A stretch of DNA of 64,000 bases from Sphingopyxis sp. MSC1_008. Lineage in GTDB: Bacteria > Pseudomonadota > Alphaproteobacteria > Sphingomonadales > Sphingomonadaceae. The stretch covers positions 558,001 to 622,000 of the forward strand of contig NZ_JALPRD010000001.1 in the NCBI RefSeq assembly GCF_023197165.1, given 5' to 3'. The notes below the pieces were generated by a model that saw only the letters and a program-made list of their open reading frames with translations, had not been told where the DNA came from and did no database searches. Shown here in pieces: positions 1 to 8,804 of the stretch. Position 1 is the stretch's first letter; every line of letters begins with the position of its first letter. Position numbers and translations under genes: made by a program.

Positions 1-2
1 AG

Positions 3-995
3 GTCCGCATCGCCGAAGTGAATCGGTCGCTGGTCAAGGAAATCAGCGGCAACGTCCTGACCCAAGACACGACAGGCGGTTTCCTGGCCGGCGTCTTCGG
101 CGGTCGGAATCCCGGCACGATTACCCGGATTCCCGCGCCGACCGCAGTGTTTCCCGGTAGCCCGGTGCCGCGTCCGTATGATCCTGTGACAGGCCAGCCG
201 ATTAATTCTCCGTTCCTCGGCACCTCATATCAGGTCACTACGCCGGCCGGAACCCGTAGCCTTGCTGGCGCCGGTCGCCTGTTCGGCCTCGACCTGATCG
301 CCTCGCTCGATATCGGCGAGCGTTCGGGGCTGGTCGCGACGCTGGCACAGCCCAACCTGACCGCGATTTCGGGCGAAACGGCAGACTTCCTCGCTGGCGG
401 CGAATTCCCGATCCCGATCCCCGGCAATTTCGCCGGCACGACGATCGAGTATCGCAAATATGGCGTCAGCCTGGCCTATACGCCGACGGTGCTGTCCAAC
501 GGCCGGATCAGCCTGCGCGTTCGCCCCGAAGTGTCGGAACTGTCGACCGAAGGCGCGATCGAAATGCAGGGCTTCCAGATTCCCGCGCTGACGATCCGCC
601 GCGCCGAAACGACGGTCGAATTGGGCTCGGGCGAAAGCTTCATGATCGCGGGGCTTCTGAACAATCGCTCGATCGGCGCGATCGACAAGATTCCCGGTCT
701 CGGCGACGTGCCCGTGCTTGGCACGCTGTTCAAATCGGACAGCTTCCGCCGCGGTGAAACCGAACTGGTCATCGTCGTGACCCCCTATCTGGTTCAGCCG
801 GTGTCGGCGAACGACATCAAGCTGCCTACCGATGCCTATAATGACGCAAACGACCTGCAGCGGTTGTTGCTCAACCAGACGAGCAATGGCGTGACCGGCG
901 GCGATCGTCCCAAACCGCGGCTCGACACCAGTGTTGGCGACGCCGACCGTCCGCGGGGCAGCGGCGATGCCTCGCCCGGCTTCGGCATCAAGTGA
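3..995 (+). CDS. cpaC: Tad pilus secretin CpaC (RcpA), 5'-truncated by the window edge
   Basis: The reading frame is open from the first full codon (base 3), so the true start lies upstream and only the C-terminal ~330 residues are seen. The visible part is the secretin (type II/III secretion) domain: the IPGLGDVPVLGTLFKS segment followed by the ETELVIVVTPYLV strand is the hallmark C-terminal secretin signature. CpaC forms the outer-membrane channel through which Flp/Tad pili emerge. The tail after about residue 270 is Gly/Asp/Arg-rich and low in complexity. It is followed 25 bases later by cpaD, as in other alphaproteobacterial tad operons. The GTG at base 18 is internal, not the start. Confidence 0.93.
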   Translation, partial: VRIAEVNRSLVKEISGNVLTQDTTGGFLAGVFGGRNPGTITRIPAPTAVFPGSPVPRPYDPVTGQPINSPFLGTSYQVTTPAGTRSLAGAGRLFGLDLIASLDIGERSGLVATLAQPNLTAISGETADFLAGGEFPIPIPGNFAGTTIEYRKYGVSLAYTPTVLSNGRISLRVRPEVSELSTEGAIEMQGFQIPALTIRRAETTVELGSGESFMIAGLLNNRSIGAIDKIPGLGDVPVLGTLFKSDSFRRGETELVIVVTPYLVQPVSANDIKLPTDAYNDANDLQRLLLNQTSNGVTGGDRPKPRLDTSVGDADRPRGSGDASPGFGIK

Positions 996-1020
996 CGCGC
1001 TGGATTTCAGGAGCAAAGTG

Positions 1021-1662
1021 ATGAAGAAAATCGCAACTTGGACGGTCCTGGCTCTGGCGACGACGCTCGCCGGCTGCACAGGCGCCGCGCATAGCAACCA
1101 CAGCCTGGAATCGGTGCATCAGCCCGTCGTTCGCAACAGCATCTATCAATTCGATGTCGCGGCGACGAATGGCGAACTGCCCCCCAGCGAGCAGGGCCGC
1201 TTGCAAGGTTGGCTCGACGCGATGGGCGTCCGTTACGGCGATCGCGTCGCGATCGAGGACGCGTCGCTTTATGGCGCGAGTTCGGCGCAGGCGACCGTCC
1301 GCTCGATGGTCGAACGCCGCGGCTTGCTGCTCAGCAATGATATTCCGGTGACAACGGGTGCCGTGCCCGAGGGGCATGTGCGCGTCATCGTGACGCGCGC
1401 TTCGGCCTCGGTGCCCGGCTGCCCCAACTGGGACAGCAAGTCGTCGCTCAACCCGACCAACGCGACATCGTCCAACTATGGCTGCGCGACGAACAGCAAC
1501 CTCGCCGCGATGGTCGCCGATCCGAACGACCTGATCAGGGGCGCCAGCAACACGGGCAGCGATCCGGCGGCGGCGACGCGCGCGATCCAGACCTATCGTA
1601 CCAAACCCCAAACCGGTGCAGGCGAATTGACCAAGGCACCTACCAGCGGAGGCGGCAAGTGA
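1021..1662 (+). CDS. cpaD: Tad pilus assembly lipoprotein CpaD
   Basis: 213-residue protein of the CpaD family. It begins with a lipoprotein signal (MKKIATWTVLALATTLAGC, lipobox LAGC with Cys19), so it should be anchored to the outer membrane beside the CpaC secretin. The ATG at 1021 is chosen over upstream in-frame starts because an AGGAG ribosome-binding site lies at 1009-1013, seven bases away, and because the signal peptide begins exactly there. The C-terminal half contains the CpaD-like cysteine-bearing segment VPGCPNW and a second Cys (YGCATNSN). The gene ends in a GTGA overlap with cpaE, implying translational coupling. Confidence 0.92.
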   Translation: MKKIATWTVLALATTLAGCTGAAHSNHSLESVHQPVVRNSIYQFDVAATNGELPPSEQGRLQGWLDAMGVRYGDRVAIEDASLYGASSAQATVRSMVERRGLLLSNDIPVTTGAVPEGHVRVIVTRASASVPGCPNWDSKSSLNPTNATSSNYGCATNSNLAAMVADPNDLIRGASNTGSDPAAATRAIQTYRTKPQTGAGELTKAPTSGGGK

Positions 1663-2930
1663 ACGCTCCTTTCAAATCAGCAGGTGTGCGTGATCCTTTC
1701 AATGCCTTCGTCTGCGACGACGATACGCTGGAGCTGATCCGCGCCGCGGCCAACGACATGGGCTGGCCGATCGAAAAATGTAACAAGGGCGGCCTGCGCA
1801 ACGCTGTGCAGTCGCTTTCGGTCTCCGCCAGTCCGAACATCCTGTTCGTCGACATGTCGGAATCGGGCGATCCGATCAACGACATCAACGCGCTCGCCGA
1901 AGTCTGCGAGCCCGGCACGGTCGTGATCGCCGCGGGCCAGGTGAACGATGTTCGCCTGTACCGCGACCTTCTGTCCAGCGGCATCCAGGATTATCTGCTG
2001 AAGCCGCTGTCGCTCGAACAGGTGCGCGAATCGCTGACCATGGCGCAGGCCATGCTGTCGGCGCCGAAACATGCCGATATGCACGACGACAAGCCGCATC
2101 ACATGATGGGCGTCGTCGGGGTACGCGGCGGTGTCGGTGCGTCGCTGGTGGCGACCTCGCTCGCTTGGGCGATCAGCGAACAGGCGGGCCGTCAGACGGC
2201 GCTGCTCGACCTCGACGTCCATTTCGGCACGGGCGCACTGACGCTCGACCTCGAACCGGGCCGCGGCCTGATCGACGCGATCGACAATCCCAGTCGTATC
2301 GACGGGCTGTTCATCGAACGCGCCATGGTGCGCGCGTCGGACAAGCTCAGCCTGCTGTCGGCCGAAGCGCCGATCCATCAGCCGGTGATGACCGACGGTT
2401 CGGCCTTTTTCCAACTGGAAGAAGAGCTGCGCTCGGCTTTCGAGATGACGATCGTCGACATCCCGCGCCACGTGCTGATCCCCTTCCCGCACCTCGTGTC
2501 GGAAGCGGGCACGATCCTGCTCGTCAGCGATGTGACGCTCGCCGCGGCGCGCGACACGATCCGCCTCTTGTCTTGGTTCAAACAGAATATCCCGGGCGCA
2601 CGCGTCGTGCTCGTCGCGAACAAGTTTCAGAACGCCATCGGCGAGCTGTCGCGCAAGGAATTTGAATCGTCGATCGAACGACCGATCGACGTTGTCATCC
2701 CGTTCGACCCGAAGCTCGTCGCCCAATCGGCAAAGCTCGGCAAATCCTATGCCGAAACCTGCAAGGGCACCAAGTCGGCGCAGGTGTGGAGCAACCTGAT
2801 GCGCCTCATCCTCGACGGCGCCGACGTCGAAGCCGAGGAGGCGCAGATTGTCGCCGCAAAGAGCAAATCGGGCGGCTCGCTGCTCGGCAAGCTCGGTCTG
2901 ACGAAAAAGGGCGTGAAACAGGCGGCGTGA
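1659..2930 (+). CDS. cpaE: Tad pilus localisation ATPase-like protein CpaE (TadZ)
   Basis: 423-residue protein with an N-terminal atypical response-receiver domain (about 1-130) and a MinD/ParA-like ATPase domain (about 148-390). The P-loop near residues 155-163 reads RGGVGAS, so the usual MinD lysine pair (KGGxGK) is replaced by R and A; such a deviant Walker A is usual in CpaE/TadZ proteins. A conserved LLDLD strand with the switch Asp follows at about 183-187. Start is a GTG overlapping the cpaD stop by four bases. CpaE positions the pilus machine at the cell pole. The gene that usually follows, cpaF, is absent; tadB comes next after 57 bases. Confidence 0.92.
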   Translation: MNAPFKSAGVRDPFNAFVCDDDTLELIRAAANDMGWPIEKCNKGGLRNAVQSLSVSASPNILFVDMSESGDPINDINALAEVCEPGTVVIAAGQVNDVRLYRDLLSSGIQDYLLKPLSLEQVRESLTMAQAMLSAPKHADMHDDKPHHMMGVVGVRGGVGASLVATSLAWAISEQAGRQTALLDLDVHFGTGALTLDLEPGRGLIDAIDNPSRIDGLFIERAMVRASDKLSLLSAEAPIHQPVMTDGSAFFQLEEELRSAFEMTIVDIPRHVLIPFPHLVSEAGTILLVSDVTLAAARDTIRLLSWFKQNIPGARVVLVANKFQNAIGELSRKEFESSIERPIDVVIPFDPKLVAQSAKLGKSYAETCKGTKSAQVWSNLMRLILDGADVEAEEAQIVAAKSKSGGSLLGKLGLTKKGVKQAA

Positions 2931-2987
2931 CGGCGCGCCTGACGGGCCGTCACCACCTCCAGCGATAGAAGCGGGCATCAGCTGACC

Positions 2988-3956
2988 ATGAATCTGCCAG
3001 TCATCCTTATCATCGCGGGGGCCTTCCTGGCCTTTGCCATCCTCGTGATCCTGCTCGGCGGGCCGTCGGCCGGCCAGGCGAAGACACGGCGGCTGGCGAT
3101 GGTCAAAGATCGCCACGCGGCCTCGACCGAAGCAGTGGTGGCGGCACAGATGCGCAAGACGATCCAGTCGGGCCGCAAAGGCCAATCGTCGCTGACCGCT
3201 TTGATGCCACGCCGTGACGAGCTGGAAAAACGCATCCGCCGGACCGGCAAGAACTGGACGCTTACGCAATATATGTTTGCGTCGATGATCGTATTCGTCG
3301 TCGCGACCGGCGGCATGCTGATCGTGCGCGCGCCATTTCTGATGGCCGGGCTGGTCGGATTGCTCCTCGGGCTCGGCTTGCCCTATCTGGTCGTCGGCAT
3401 GACGATCAAAAGGCGTGTCACGGCGTTCAACGCGCGCTTTCCCGACGCCATCGACCTGCTGGTACGCGGCCTGAAATCCGGTCTTCCGGTCACCGAAACC
3501 TTTCAGGTGGTGAGCCAGGAACTCCCCGGCCCCGTCGGCGAGGAGTTCAAGGGCGTCGTCGAGCGAATCCGCATCGGCAACACGATGGAAGCCGCATTGC
3601 AGGAATCGGCCGAAATGCTCGGCACGCCCGAATTCCAGTTCTTTTGCATCACGATCCAGATCCAGCGCGAAACGGGCGGCAACCTAGCGGAAACGCTCGC
3701 CAACCTGTCGGACGTTCTGCGCAAGCGCGCGCAAATGAAGCTCAAAATCCGCGCGATGTCGTCTGAAGCCAAAGCGTCCGCCTATATCGTCGGCGCGTTG
3801 CCCTTCTTTGTGTTCGGCGTCGTCTGGTCGGTGAACCCGAGCTATCTCGAAGGTTTCTTCTATGAAGAACGGCTCATCATCGCGGGGCTGGGCGGGCTCG
3901 TCTGGATGAGTATCGGCGCCGGCATCATGGCCAAAATGATCAGCTTCGAAATTTGA
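2988..3956 (+). CDS. tadB: Tad pilus inner-membrane platform protein TadB
   Basis: 322-residue type II secretion F-domain protein. Hydrophobic segments lie at about 4-24, 90-108, 111-131, 264-283 and 292-318, with the T2SSF cytoplasmic domain between about 150 and 260. It forms the inner-membrane platform of the Tad/Flp pilus together with TadC and would couple to the ATPase CpaF. ATG at 2988 gives the N-terminal membrane helix at once. No strong ribosome-binding site is visible, so coupling to cpaE is possible. The gap to tadC is 13 bases. Confidence 0.9.
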   Translation: MNLPVILIIAGAFLAFAILVILLGGPSAGQAKTRRLAMVKDRHAASTEAVVAAQMRKTIQSGRKGQSSLTALMPRRDELEKRIRRTGKNWTLTQYMFASMIVFVVATGGMLIVRAPFLMAGLVGLLLGLGLPYLVVGMTIKRRVTAFNARFPDAIDLLVRGLKSGLPVTETFQVVSQELPGPVGEEFKGVVERIRIGNTMEAALQESAEMLGTPEFQFFCITIQIQRETGGNLAETLANLSDVLRKRAQMKLKIRAMSSEAKASAYIVGALPFFVFGVVWSVNPSYLEGFFYEERLIIAGLGGLVWMSIGAGIMAKMISFEI

Positions 3957-3969
3957 AGGGGCAGAAACA

Positions 3970-5013
3970 GTGAACGGCAGCCTCCTTCTCTCTTCGGCCT
4001 TCTCCGGCGCCCAAAGCGGCCCGAAGATACTCGGCATCGACGTCGTATGGGTTGGCACCGTGCTGGCGGCGGTCGGCGTGTTCGCCGTGCTGCTCGCCAT
4101 CTACAACGCGCTGACCGTTCGCAATCCGATGACCAAGCGCGTCAAGGCGCTGAACGACCGCCGCGAGCAATTGAAGGCGGGCATCACGGCCTCGACCGCG
4201 AAACGCCGCGCGCGGCTGGTCCGCAAGAACCAGACCGCCGACAGGATGCGGACCTTCCTTGGCCGGCTTCAAGTGCTGCAGGACGGACAGATCAAGGAGG
4301 TTCAGCAAAAGCTGGCGCAGGCCGGTATCCGGTCGAAGGATCTCGCCGTCGCGGTCATTTTCGGCCGCATGGTCCTGCCGATCATCTTCGGCGGCCTTGC
4401 CCTTTTCCTGATCTATTGGGTCGACATGTGGCCCGATCTGACCACGACCAAACGTGCGCTCTATTCGATGATCGCATTGGTGCTCGGTTACAAGGCGCCC
4501 GACCTGTTTGTGGACAACATGCGGCAGAAGCGCACGGACAAGATTCGCAAGGGCCTGCCCGACGCGCTCGACCTGCTGGTCATCTGCGCCGAAGCCGGTT
4601 TGACCGTCGACTCCGCCTTTTCGCGCGTCTCGAAGGAACTGGGCCGTGCCTATCCCGAACTCGGCGAAGAATTCGCGCTGACGTCGATTGAACTCGGCTT
4701 CCTCACTGAACGTCGTCAGGCTTTCGAAAACTTCGCCTATCGCGTGAATCTGGAATCGGTGAAAGGCGTGGTCACGACCATGATCCAGACCGAGAAATAC
4801 GGGACGCCGCTCGCCAGCGCGCTCCGCGTATTGTCCGCCGAATTCCGCAACGAGCGCATGATGCGCGCGGAAGAAAAGGCCGCGCGCCTGCCCGCGATCA
4901 TGACGGTGCCGCTGATCCTGTTCATTCTGCCGGTGCTGTTCATCGTCATTCTTGGCCCGGCGGCCTGTTCGCTGAGCGACGCGATGTCCGGCGGCAGCCT
5001 AGGCGCCAAATAG
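3970..5013 (+). CDS. tadC: Tad pilus inner-membrane platform protein TadC
   Basis: 347-residue second F-domain protein, paired with TadB as the platform of the Tad pilus. Membrane segments are visible at about 20-45, 130-150, 160-180 and 305-335, flanking a T2SSF domain (about 195-310) with the family-typical LPDALDLLVICAEAG helix. Start is GTG at 3970, preceded by AAGGGG at a suitable distance. It is the last gene of this operon: a strong hairpin terminator follows at 5041. The C-terminal GGSLGAK tail is polar. Confidence 0.9.
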   Translation: MNGSLLLSSAFSGAQSGPKILGIDVVWVGTVLAAVGVFAVLLAIYNALTVRNPMTKRVKALNDRREQLKAGITASTAKRRARLVRKNQTADRMRTFLGRLQVLQDGQIKEVQQKLAQAGIRSKDLAVAVIFGRMVLPIIFGGLALFLIYWVDMWPDLTTTKRALYSMIALVLGYKAPDLFVDNMRQKRTDKIRKGLPDALDLLVICAEAGLTVDSAFSRVSKELGRAYPELGEEFALTSIELGFLTERRQAFENFAYRVNLESVKGVVTTMIQTEKYGTPLASALRVLSAEFRNERMMRAEEKAARLPAIMTVPLILFILPVLFIVILGPAACSLSDAMSGGSLGAK

Positions 5014-5040
5014 CCCGGCAATAGCGGCACGAAACCCGGA

Positions 5041-5068
5041 GAGGGCGGAAGCAATTCCGCCCTCTTTT
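5041..5068 (+). terminator. Rho-independent terminator after tadC
   Basis: A perfect 9-base inverted repeat (GAGGGCGGA ... TCCGCCCTC, loop AGCAAT) is followed at once by TTTT. It lies between the tad operon and the convergent hydrolase gene and reads as a + strand terminator for cpaC-tadC. Confidence 0.85.
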
Positions 5069-5072
5069 GCGT

Positions 5073-6074
5073 TCAGCCGACGCTCTGTTCGATCGCGCCG
5101 AAGATGCTGTGATGCCGGTCGTCGTCCATCCAGATGCGCACGGTGTCGCCCTTTTGCATGAAGGGCGTCTTGGGCTCACCCTGCTGGATCGTCTCGACCG
5201 TCCGCACTTCGGCGAGGCAGCTATAGCCGAGCCCGCCCGCAGCGATCGGCCTGCCCGGCCCACCGTCTGAATCGCGGTTCGATACCGTGCCCGACCCGAT
5301 AATCGTCCCCGCGCCGAGGTCGCGCGTCTTTGCCGCATGCGCGATCAGCGCGCCGAAATCGAAGGTCATGTCGACACCGGCGTCGGCGCGCCCCAGCGGC
5401 TGGCCGTTGAGGTCGACCGACAATGTGCCGTGCAGCTTGCCGTCCTTCCAGCGATCGCCCAGCGCATCGGGCGTCACGAATACCGGCGACATCGCGCTCG
5501 ACGGTTTCGACTGGAAAAAACCGAAGCCTTTGGCGAGCTCGGCCGGGATCAGGCCGCGCAGCGACACGTCGTTGGTCAGGCCGACGAGCAGGATCGCCTC
5601 GCGCGCCGCGGCGGCATCGATACCCTTGGGCACGTCGCCCGTTACCACGACCACTTCGGCCTCCATATCGCAGCCCCACGCGGGATCGCCGAGGGGAATC
5701 GGGTCGCGCGGTCCCAGGAAGGCGTCACTGCCGCCCTGGTACATCAGCGGATCGTGCCAAAAACTGTCGGGCATGTCGGCACCGCGCGCCTGCCGCACCA
5801 GCGCGACATGGTTCACATAAGCGCTGCCGTCGGCCCACTGATAGGCGCGCGGCAACGGCGACGCGGCGTCATGTTCGTGAAAACGGTCCTTCGGGATCGC
5901 ATCATGGTTGAGATCCTCGGCCAGCGCCGCGAGGCGGGGGGCGGCATAGGCCCAATTGTCGAGCGCCGCCTGCATCGTCGGGACGATCTGGCCAGCGTCG
6001 GCGTACCAGGCAAGGTCGTCCGAAACGACGACCAGGCGTCCGTCACGGCCCTGTTTGAGCGAAGCTAGTTTCAC
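5073..6074 (-). CDS. Fumarylacetoacetate hydrolase family protein
   Basis: 333-residue protein of the FAH superfamily, full length for the branch that carries an extra N-terminal cap of about 100 residues. The divalent-metal ligands are visible as the MEAEVVVVTG strand (acidic pair near residue 137) and the LTNDVSLR Asp near residue 168; the catalytic-fold segments SDGGPGRPI and GDTVRIWMDD follow. Members cleave C-C bonds in 1,3-dicarbonyl acids such as fumarylacetoacetate, or act as decarboxylases/hydratases of aromatic meta-cleavage products. No tyrosine- or homogentisate-pathway genes are adjacent, so the substrate cannot be assigned. It converges on tadC, separated by the 5041 terminator. 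Confidence 0.85.
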   Translation of the reverse strand: MKLASLKQGRDGRLVVVSDDLAWYADAGQIVPTMQAALDNWAYAAPRLAALAEDLNHDAIPKDRFHEHDAASPLPRAYQWADGSAYVNHVALVRQARGADMPDSFWHDPLMYQGGSDAFLGPRDPIPLGDPAWGCDMEAEVVVVTGDVPKGIDAAAAREAILLVGLTNDVSLRGLIPAELAKGFGFFQSKPSSAMSPVFVTPDALGDRWKDGKLHGTLSVDLNGQPLGRADAGVDMTFDFGALIAHAAKTRDLGAGTIIGSGTVSNRDSDGGPGRPIAAGGLGYSCLAEVRTVETIQQGEPKTPFMQKGDTVRIWMDDDRHHSIFGAIEQSVG

Positions 6075-6131
6075 GGGAACTCCTTTGGCTGACGATGCGG
6101 CTGAACCGACATCGCCTCAAGGGAGCGAAAA

Positions 6132-6545
6132 TCAGCGCGTCATCGTGATCGATGCGAAACAGGTAAAGCCGCTCTGCCCCGCCTGCAAGCGCCGGATATA
6201 TTGGAGGTAGGCTTGCGACTGGTTGTACGTCGTGCCGGGCAGCGTCTGCCCGCGGAACGCCCGCTTCACTTCCTCACCCGTGAACGGGCGGACCGAGCCC
6301 GGAAATGCGCCCTTGGTGCCCGGCGGGACCAGCTTGCCCGCGGTACTGATATATTTGCCGGCGCCCGTCGGGCCGGGAACAGGAATTTGGCAGTTCATCA
6401 CCGACACCGCGGTCTGCGCGAACGCGGGACGGATCGTCAGCGCGGCGGATACGCCGACGGCGCCGAGCGCCAGCATCTTGCGCCGCGACGGGATGGTTTC
6501 CTCCGTCTCCACGGGGTTTTCGGCGGGAATGTCGCTATTTTCCAT
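6132..6545 (-). CDS. Small exported protein with a Tat-type signal, function unknown
   Basis: 137 residues when started at the ATG at 6545; a longer reading to 6689 adds 48 residues with no plausible signal. The N-terminal region has a twin-arginine motif (SRRKMLAL) followed by a hydrophobic stretch and an A-F-A cleavage site near residue 43, so it is probably exported folded by the Tat system. The mature part (about 95 residues) contains two cysteines (MNCQI, FTCFA) that could form a disulfide. I recognise no domain. It is divergent from the PhoR-like kinase gene with a 149-base shared promoter region. Confidence 0.7.
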   Translation of the reverse strand: MENSDIPAENPVETEETIPSRRKMLALGAVGVSAALTIRPAFAQTAVSVMNCQIPVPGPTGAGKYISTAGKLVPPGTKGAFPGSVRPFTGEEVKRAFRGQTLPGTTYNQSQAYLQYIRRLQAGQSGFTCFASITMTR

Positions 6546-6694
6546 GTCGCGCGCATAACCCAATGAAGCGCCAAGGAAAAGCAAAAGACGGGGCGCCGCC
6601 TTGCCCTTCCCGCTTTGGGACATTCGCGGCCAGGACGTTAATTGCGGTAAACATCCTTGCGCTTCATCACCGCTTCGTGCGAGGCGCAACGTCG

Positions 6695-7927
6695 ATGTTC
6701 GATCGCCTTTCCAGCTTGGTCATCGCTCTGACGCTGGTCGCCATCGCGGCGATTTTTGCCACGCTGTCGGGGGGCGATCCGCTGTCGATCGCCATCATGC
6801 TGCTCGCGGGCTTTCTCGCCGCCGCCACCGTTTACAGCGCGCTTCCGGTCGCCCTACCCGATGCGAGGGGCGCCGGGTCCGAACTTGCCGCTGCCCCGCC
6901 CATCTCCTTGCTCCGCCATCCCGATTTTGCCCATTGGGTCGATCAGGAAAAGGAGCCCTTGATCGGCACGGCCGACAATATCGTCACCATCGCAAACGAC
7001 GCCGCAATCCGTCTGCTCGGCCGGCATATCGTCGGTGCCGACGTCCGCACCGCGATCCGCCATCCCGCGGCGACCGACTGGCTGTCGCGGATCGACGGAC
7101 AGGACGGGCTCGAAACGGTCAATCTGATCGACTTCCCGCGCCCCGGCCAGCGCTGGACGATGCGCATCGCCGCCTTGTCGGGCAGCGAATATATCATCTT
7201 CCTGTCCGACCGGTCGGCGATCGATGCCGCCGACCGCATGCGATCCGATTTCGTCGCCAACGCCAGCCACGAACTGCGCACGCCGCTCGCTGCGATCCTC
7301 GGCTATGTCGAAACACTCCAGGAAATGAACGGAGAGGCCGACGCGCCGACGCGTAATCGCTTCCTTTCGATCATCGAGCGCGAAGCACGGCGGATGCAGC
7401 AACTCGTCATCGACCTCCTGTCGATTTCGCGCGTGGAGGCCGACCGTTTTCGCCGTCCGACGACGCCGGTCGACCTGGCCGTCATCGTCCAGACCACGAT
7501 CGCGCAGCTGCGCGATAGCGAACAGGCGCGCACGAAAGACATCGTCGCGCGGCTGGGCGATGCCGCGCAACCGATGCTCGGGGACGAGGCGCAGCTCGGA
7601 CAGCTTGCGCACAATATCATTTCGAACGCGATGAAATACGGCCACGCGGGAACGCCGGTGACGGTCGAACTGGTGCGCGAGGGCCGCCGCGTGCGGCTAT
7701 CGGTCAGCGACGAGGGTGACGGCATCGCGCCCGATCATCTGCCGCGCCTGACCGAACGTTTCTATCGTGTCGACGAAGCACGCAGCCGTTCGGTCGGCGG
7801 CACCGGCCTCGGCCTCGCCATCGTCAAGCACATCAGCGAGCGCCATCAGGGACAGCTCGACATCGACAGCGAAGTCGGCAAAGGCACCCGCGTTTCGGTG
7901 GCTTTTCCGCTGCTCGCGCCGGCCTGA
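6695..7927 (+). CDS. PhoR-like sensor histidine kinase
   Basis: 410-residue two-component kinase. Two membrane segments lie at the N-terminus (about 5-24 and 29-52), then a degenerate PAS-like region (about 85-175), HisKA with the H-box phosphorylation site in the SHELRTP motif (His about 192), and HATPase_c with N-box (HNIISNAMKYG), G1 (DEGDGIA) and G2 (GGTGLGLA) boxes. The architecture matches PhoR, the phosphate-starvation kinase. In many sphingomonads phoR precedes pst genes and phoB, but here no response regulator or pst gene follows, so the symbol is withheld. ATG at 6695 is preferred: the 44 residues upstream (to 6563) look non-coding. Confidence 0.85.
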   Translation: MFDRLSSLVIALTLVAIAAIFATLSGGDPLSIAIMLLAGFLAAATVYSALPVALPDARGAGSELAAAPPISLLRHPDFAHWVDQEKEPLIGTADNIVTIANDAAIRLLGRHIVGADVRTAIRHPAATDWLSRIDGQDGLETVNLIDFPRPGQRWTMRIAALSGSEYIIFLSDRSAIDAADRMRSDFVANASHELRTPLAAILGYVETLQEMNGEADAPTRNRFLSIIEREARRMQQLVIDLLSISRVEADRFRRPTTPVDLAVIVQTTIAQLRDSEQARTKDIVARLGDAAQPMLGDEAQLGQLAHNIISNAMKYGHAGTPVTVELVREGRRVRLSVSDEGDGIAPDHLPRLTERFYRVDEARSRSVGGTGLGLAIVKHISERHQGQLDIDSEVGKGTRVSVAFPLLAPA

Positions 7928-7991
7928 CGGCCCGCGAATCCGAGCCTATCCTTGACTTTTCACAGCTCAAGCTCCATCTTCGGCAAGCTAT

Positions 7992-8014
7992 CGTCGCCTA
8001 CGACGGATTTTTTT
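7992..8014 (+). terminator. Possible weak terminator after the histidine kinase gene
   Basis: A 5-base stem (CGTCG/CGACG, loop CCTA) is followed by seven T residues at 8008-8014. The stem is short, but the position between the kinase stop and the cold-shock gene fits a terminator. Confidence 0.4.
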
Positions 8015-8105
8015 GCCTGATTGGCGGACACTTCCATCCTCACGCTACCTGGCGCCATCGGCATATGGCCGGTGGTAACTCCGCTTCCGTGAAAGGAACG
8101 ACCCC

Positions 8106-8312
8106 ATGCCCATCGGCACCGTAAAATTCTTCAACACCGAAAAAGGTTATGGCTTCATCGCGAACGAAGACGGTTCGGGCGACAATTTCGTCCACATCAC
8201 CGCCCTCGAACGCGCCGGGATGACGACGCTGAACAAGGATCAGCGCGTTTCCTATGATCTGGAAACCGACCAGCGCGGCAAAGTCGCCGCCGTCAACATC
8301 CAGTCGGCCTGA
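8106..8312 (+). CDS. Cold-shock-domain protein (CspA family)
   Basis: 68-residue single cold-shock domain. Both RNA-binding motifs are present: RNP1 as KGYGFI (about 14-19) and RNP2-like FVHI (about 29-32); it starts with the family-typical GTVKFFN strand. It is predicted to be a cytoplasmic RNA/ssDNA chaperone. The 178-base upstream gap leaves room for the long 5' leader common in csp genes. The stop codon is only three bases from the TTG start of an IF-1 paralogue, so the two genes are almost certainly co-transcribed. Confidence 0.92.
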   Translation: MPIGTVKFFNTEKGYGFIANEDGSGDNFVHITALERAGMTTLNKDQRVSYDLETDQRGKVAAVNIQSA

Positions 8313-8315
8313 TCT

Positions 8316-8579
8316 TTGGCCAAAGAGGAACTACTGACCCTCGACGGCCAGATCGATGAAATCCTTCCCGACGGGCGCTTCGGCGTCGTTCTGGAAAATG
8401 ATCATCGGATCATCGCTTACACGGCAGGCCGGATGCGACGTTTTCGCATCCGGTCGGTCGTCGGCGACGCCGTACGCGTCGAAATGACGCCTTACGACCT
8501 TACCAAGGGCCGCATCATCTATCGCGATCGCGGCGCCGGTCCGGCCGGAGGCGGCCCCCGCAAGGGCAATCGACGCTGA
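8316..8579 (+). CDS. Translation initiation factor IF-1 paralogue
   Basis: 87-residue S1/OB-fold protein matching IF-1 over its first ~70 residues ([30 protein letters not shown] and the LTKGRIIYR end strand), with an added Gly/Pro/Arg-rich C-terminal tail of about 15 residues that normal 72-residue IF-1 lacks. The start is TTG at 8316, three bases after the csp stop, with no clear ribosome-binding site in the gap, which suggests translational coupling. The unusual tail and linkage to a cold-shock gene suggest a second, probably stress-linked copy rather than the main infA; that is inference. The housekeeping infA should lie elsewhere. Confidence 0.85.
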   Translation: MAKEELLTLDGQIDEILPDGRFGVVLENDHRIIAYTAGRMRRFRIRSVVGDAVRVEMTPYDLTKGRIIYRDRGAGPAGGGPRKGNRR

Positions 8580-8616
8580 ATACCCAACCAGAACAAAACA
8601 ATGATTACAGGATATT

Positions 8617-8757
8617 ATGAACTTTAATTTGAATGCATTTCCTTCCCTCCTTCGGCCCTATTCCGCGATCGATGCGCGGGCCGGCAAGCCAGCGCGGCGA
8701 TCGCCGACGCTGACGCGGCGCGAACTTCGCCGCCTGATCGCCCAAATGGTCGACTGA
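8617..8757 (+). CDS. Small basic protein, 46 residues, function unknown
   Basis: Short open frame from ATG 8617 to TGA 8755-8757 with an AGGA element at 8609-8612, four bases before the start. The product begins MNFNLNAFPSLLRPY and ends LTRRELRRLIAQMVD; the C-terminal two thirds is rich in Arg and should form an amphipathic basic helix. The tail resembles short uncharacterised proteins with an LTRRELRR motif that I recall from sphingomonads, but no function is known. It lies between the IF-1 paralogue and another small gene on the same strand. No homologue search was possible. Confidence 0.55.
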   Translation: MNFNLNAFPSLLRPYSAIDARAGKPARRSPTLTRRELRRLIAQMVD

Positions 8758-8804
8758 CTTCCCCGTCCCGACCCTCAACAACCTCTACACCAAGGATTTC
8801 CGCC

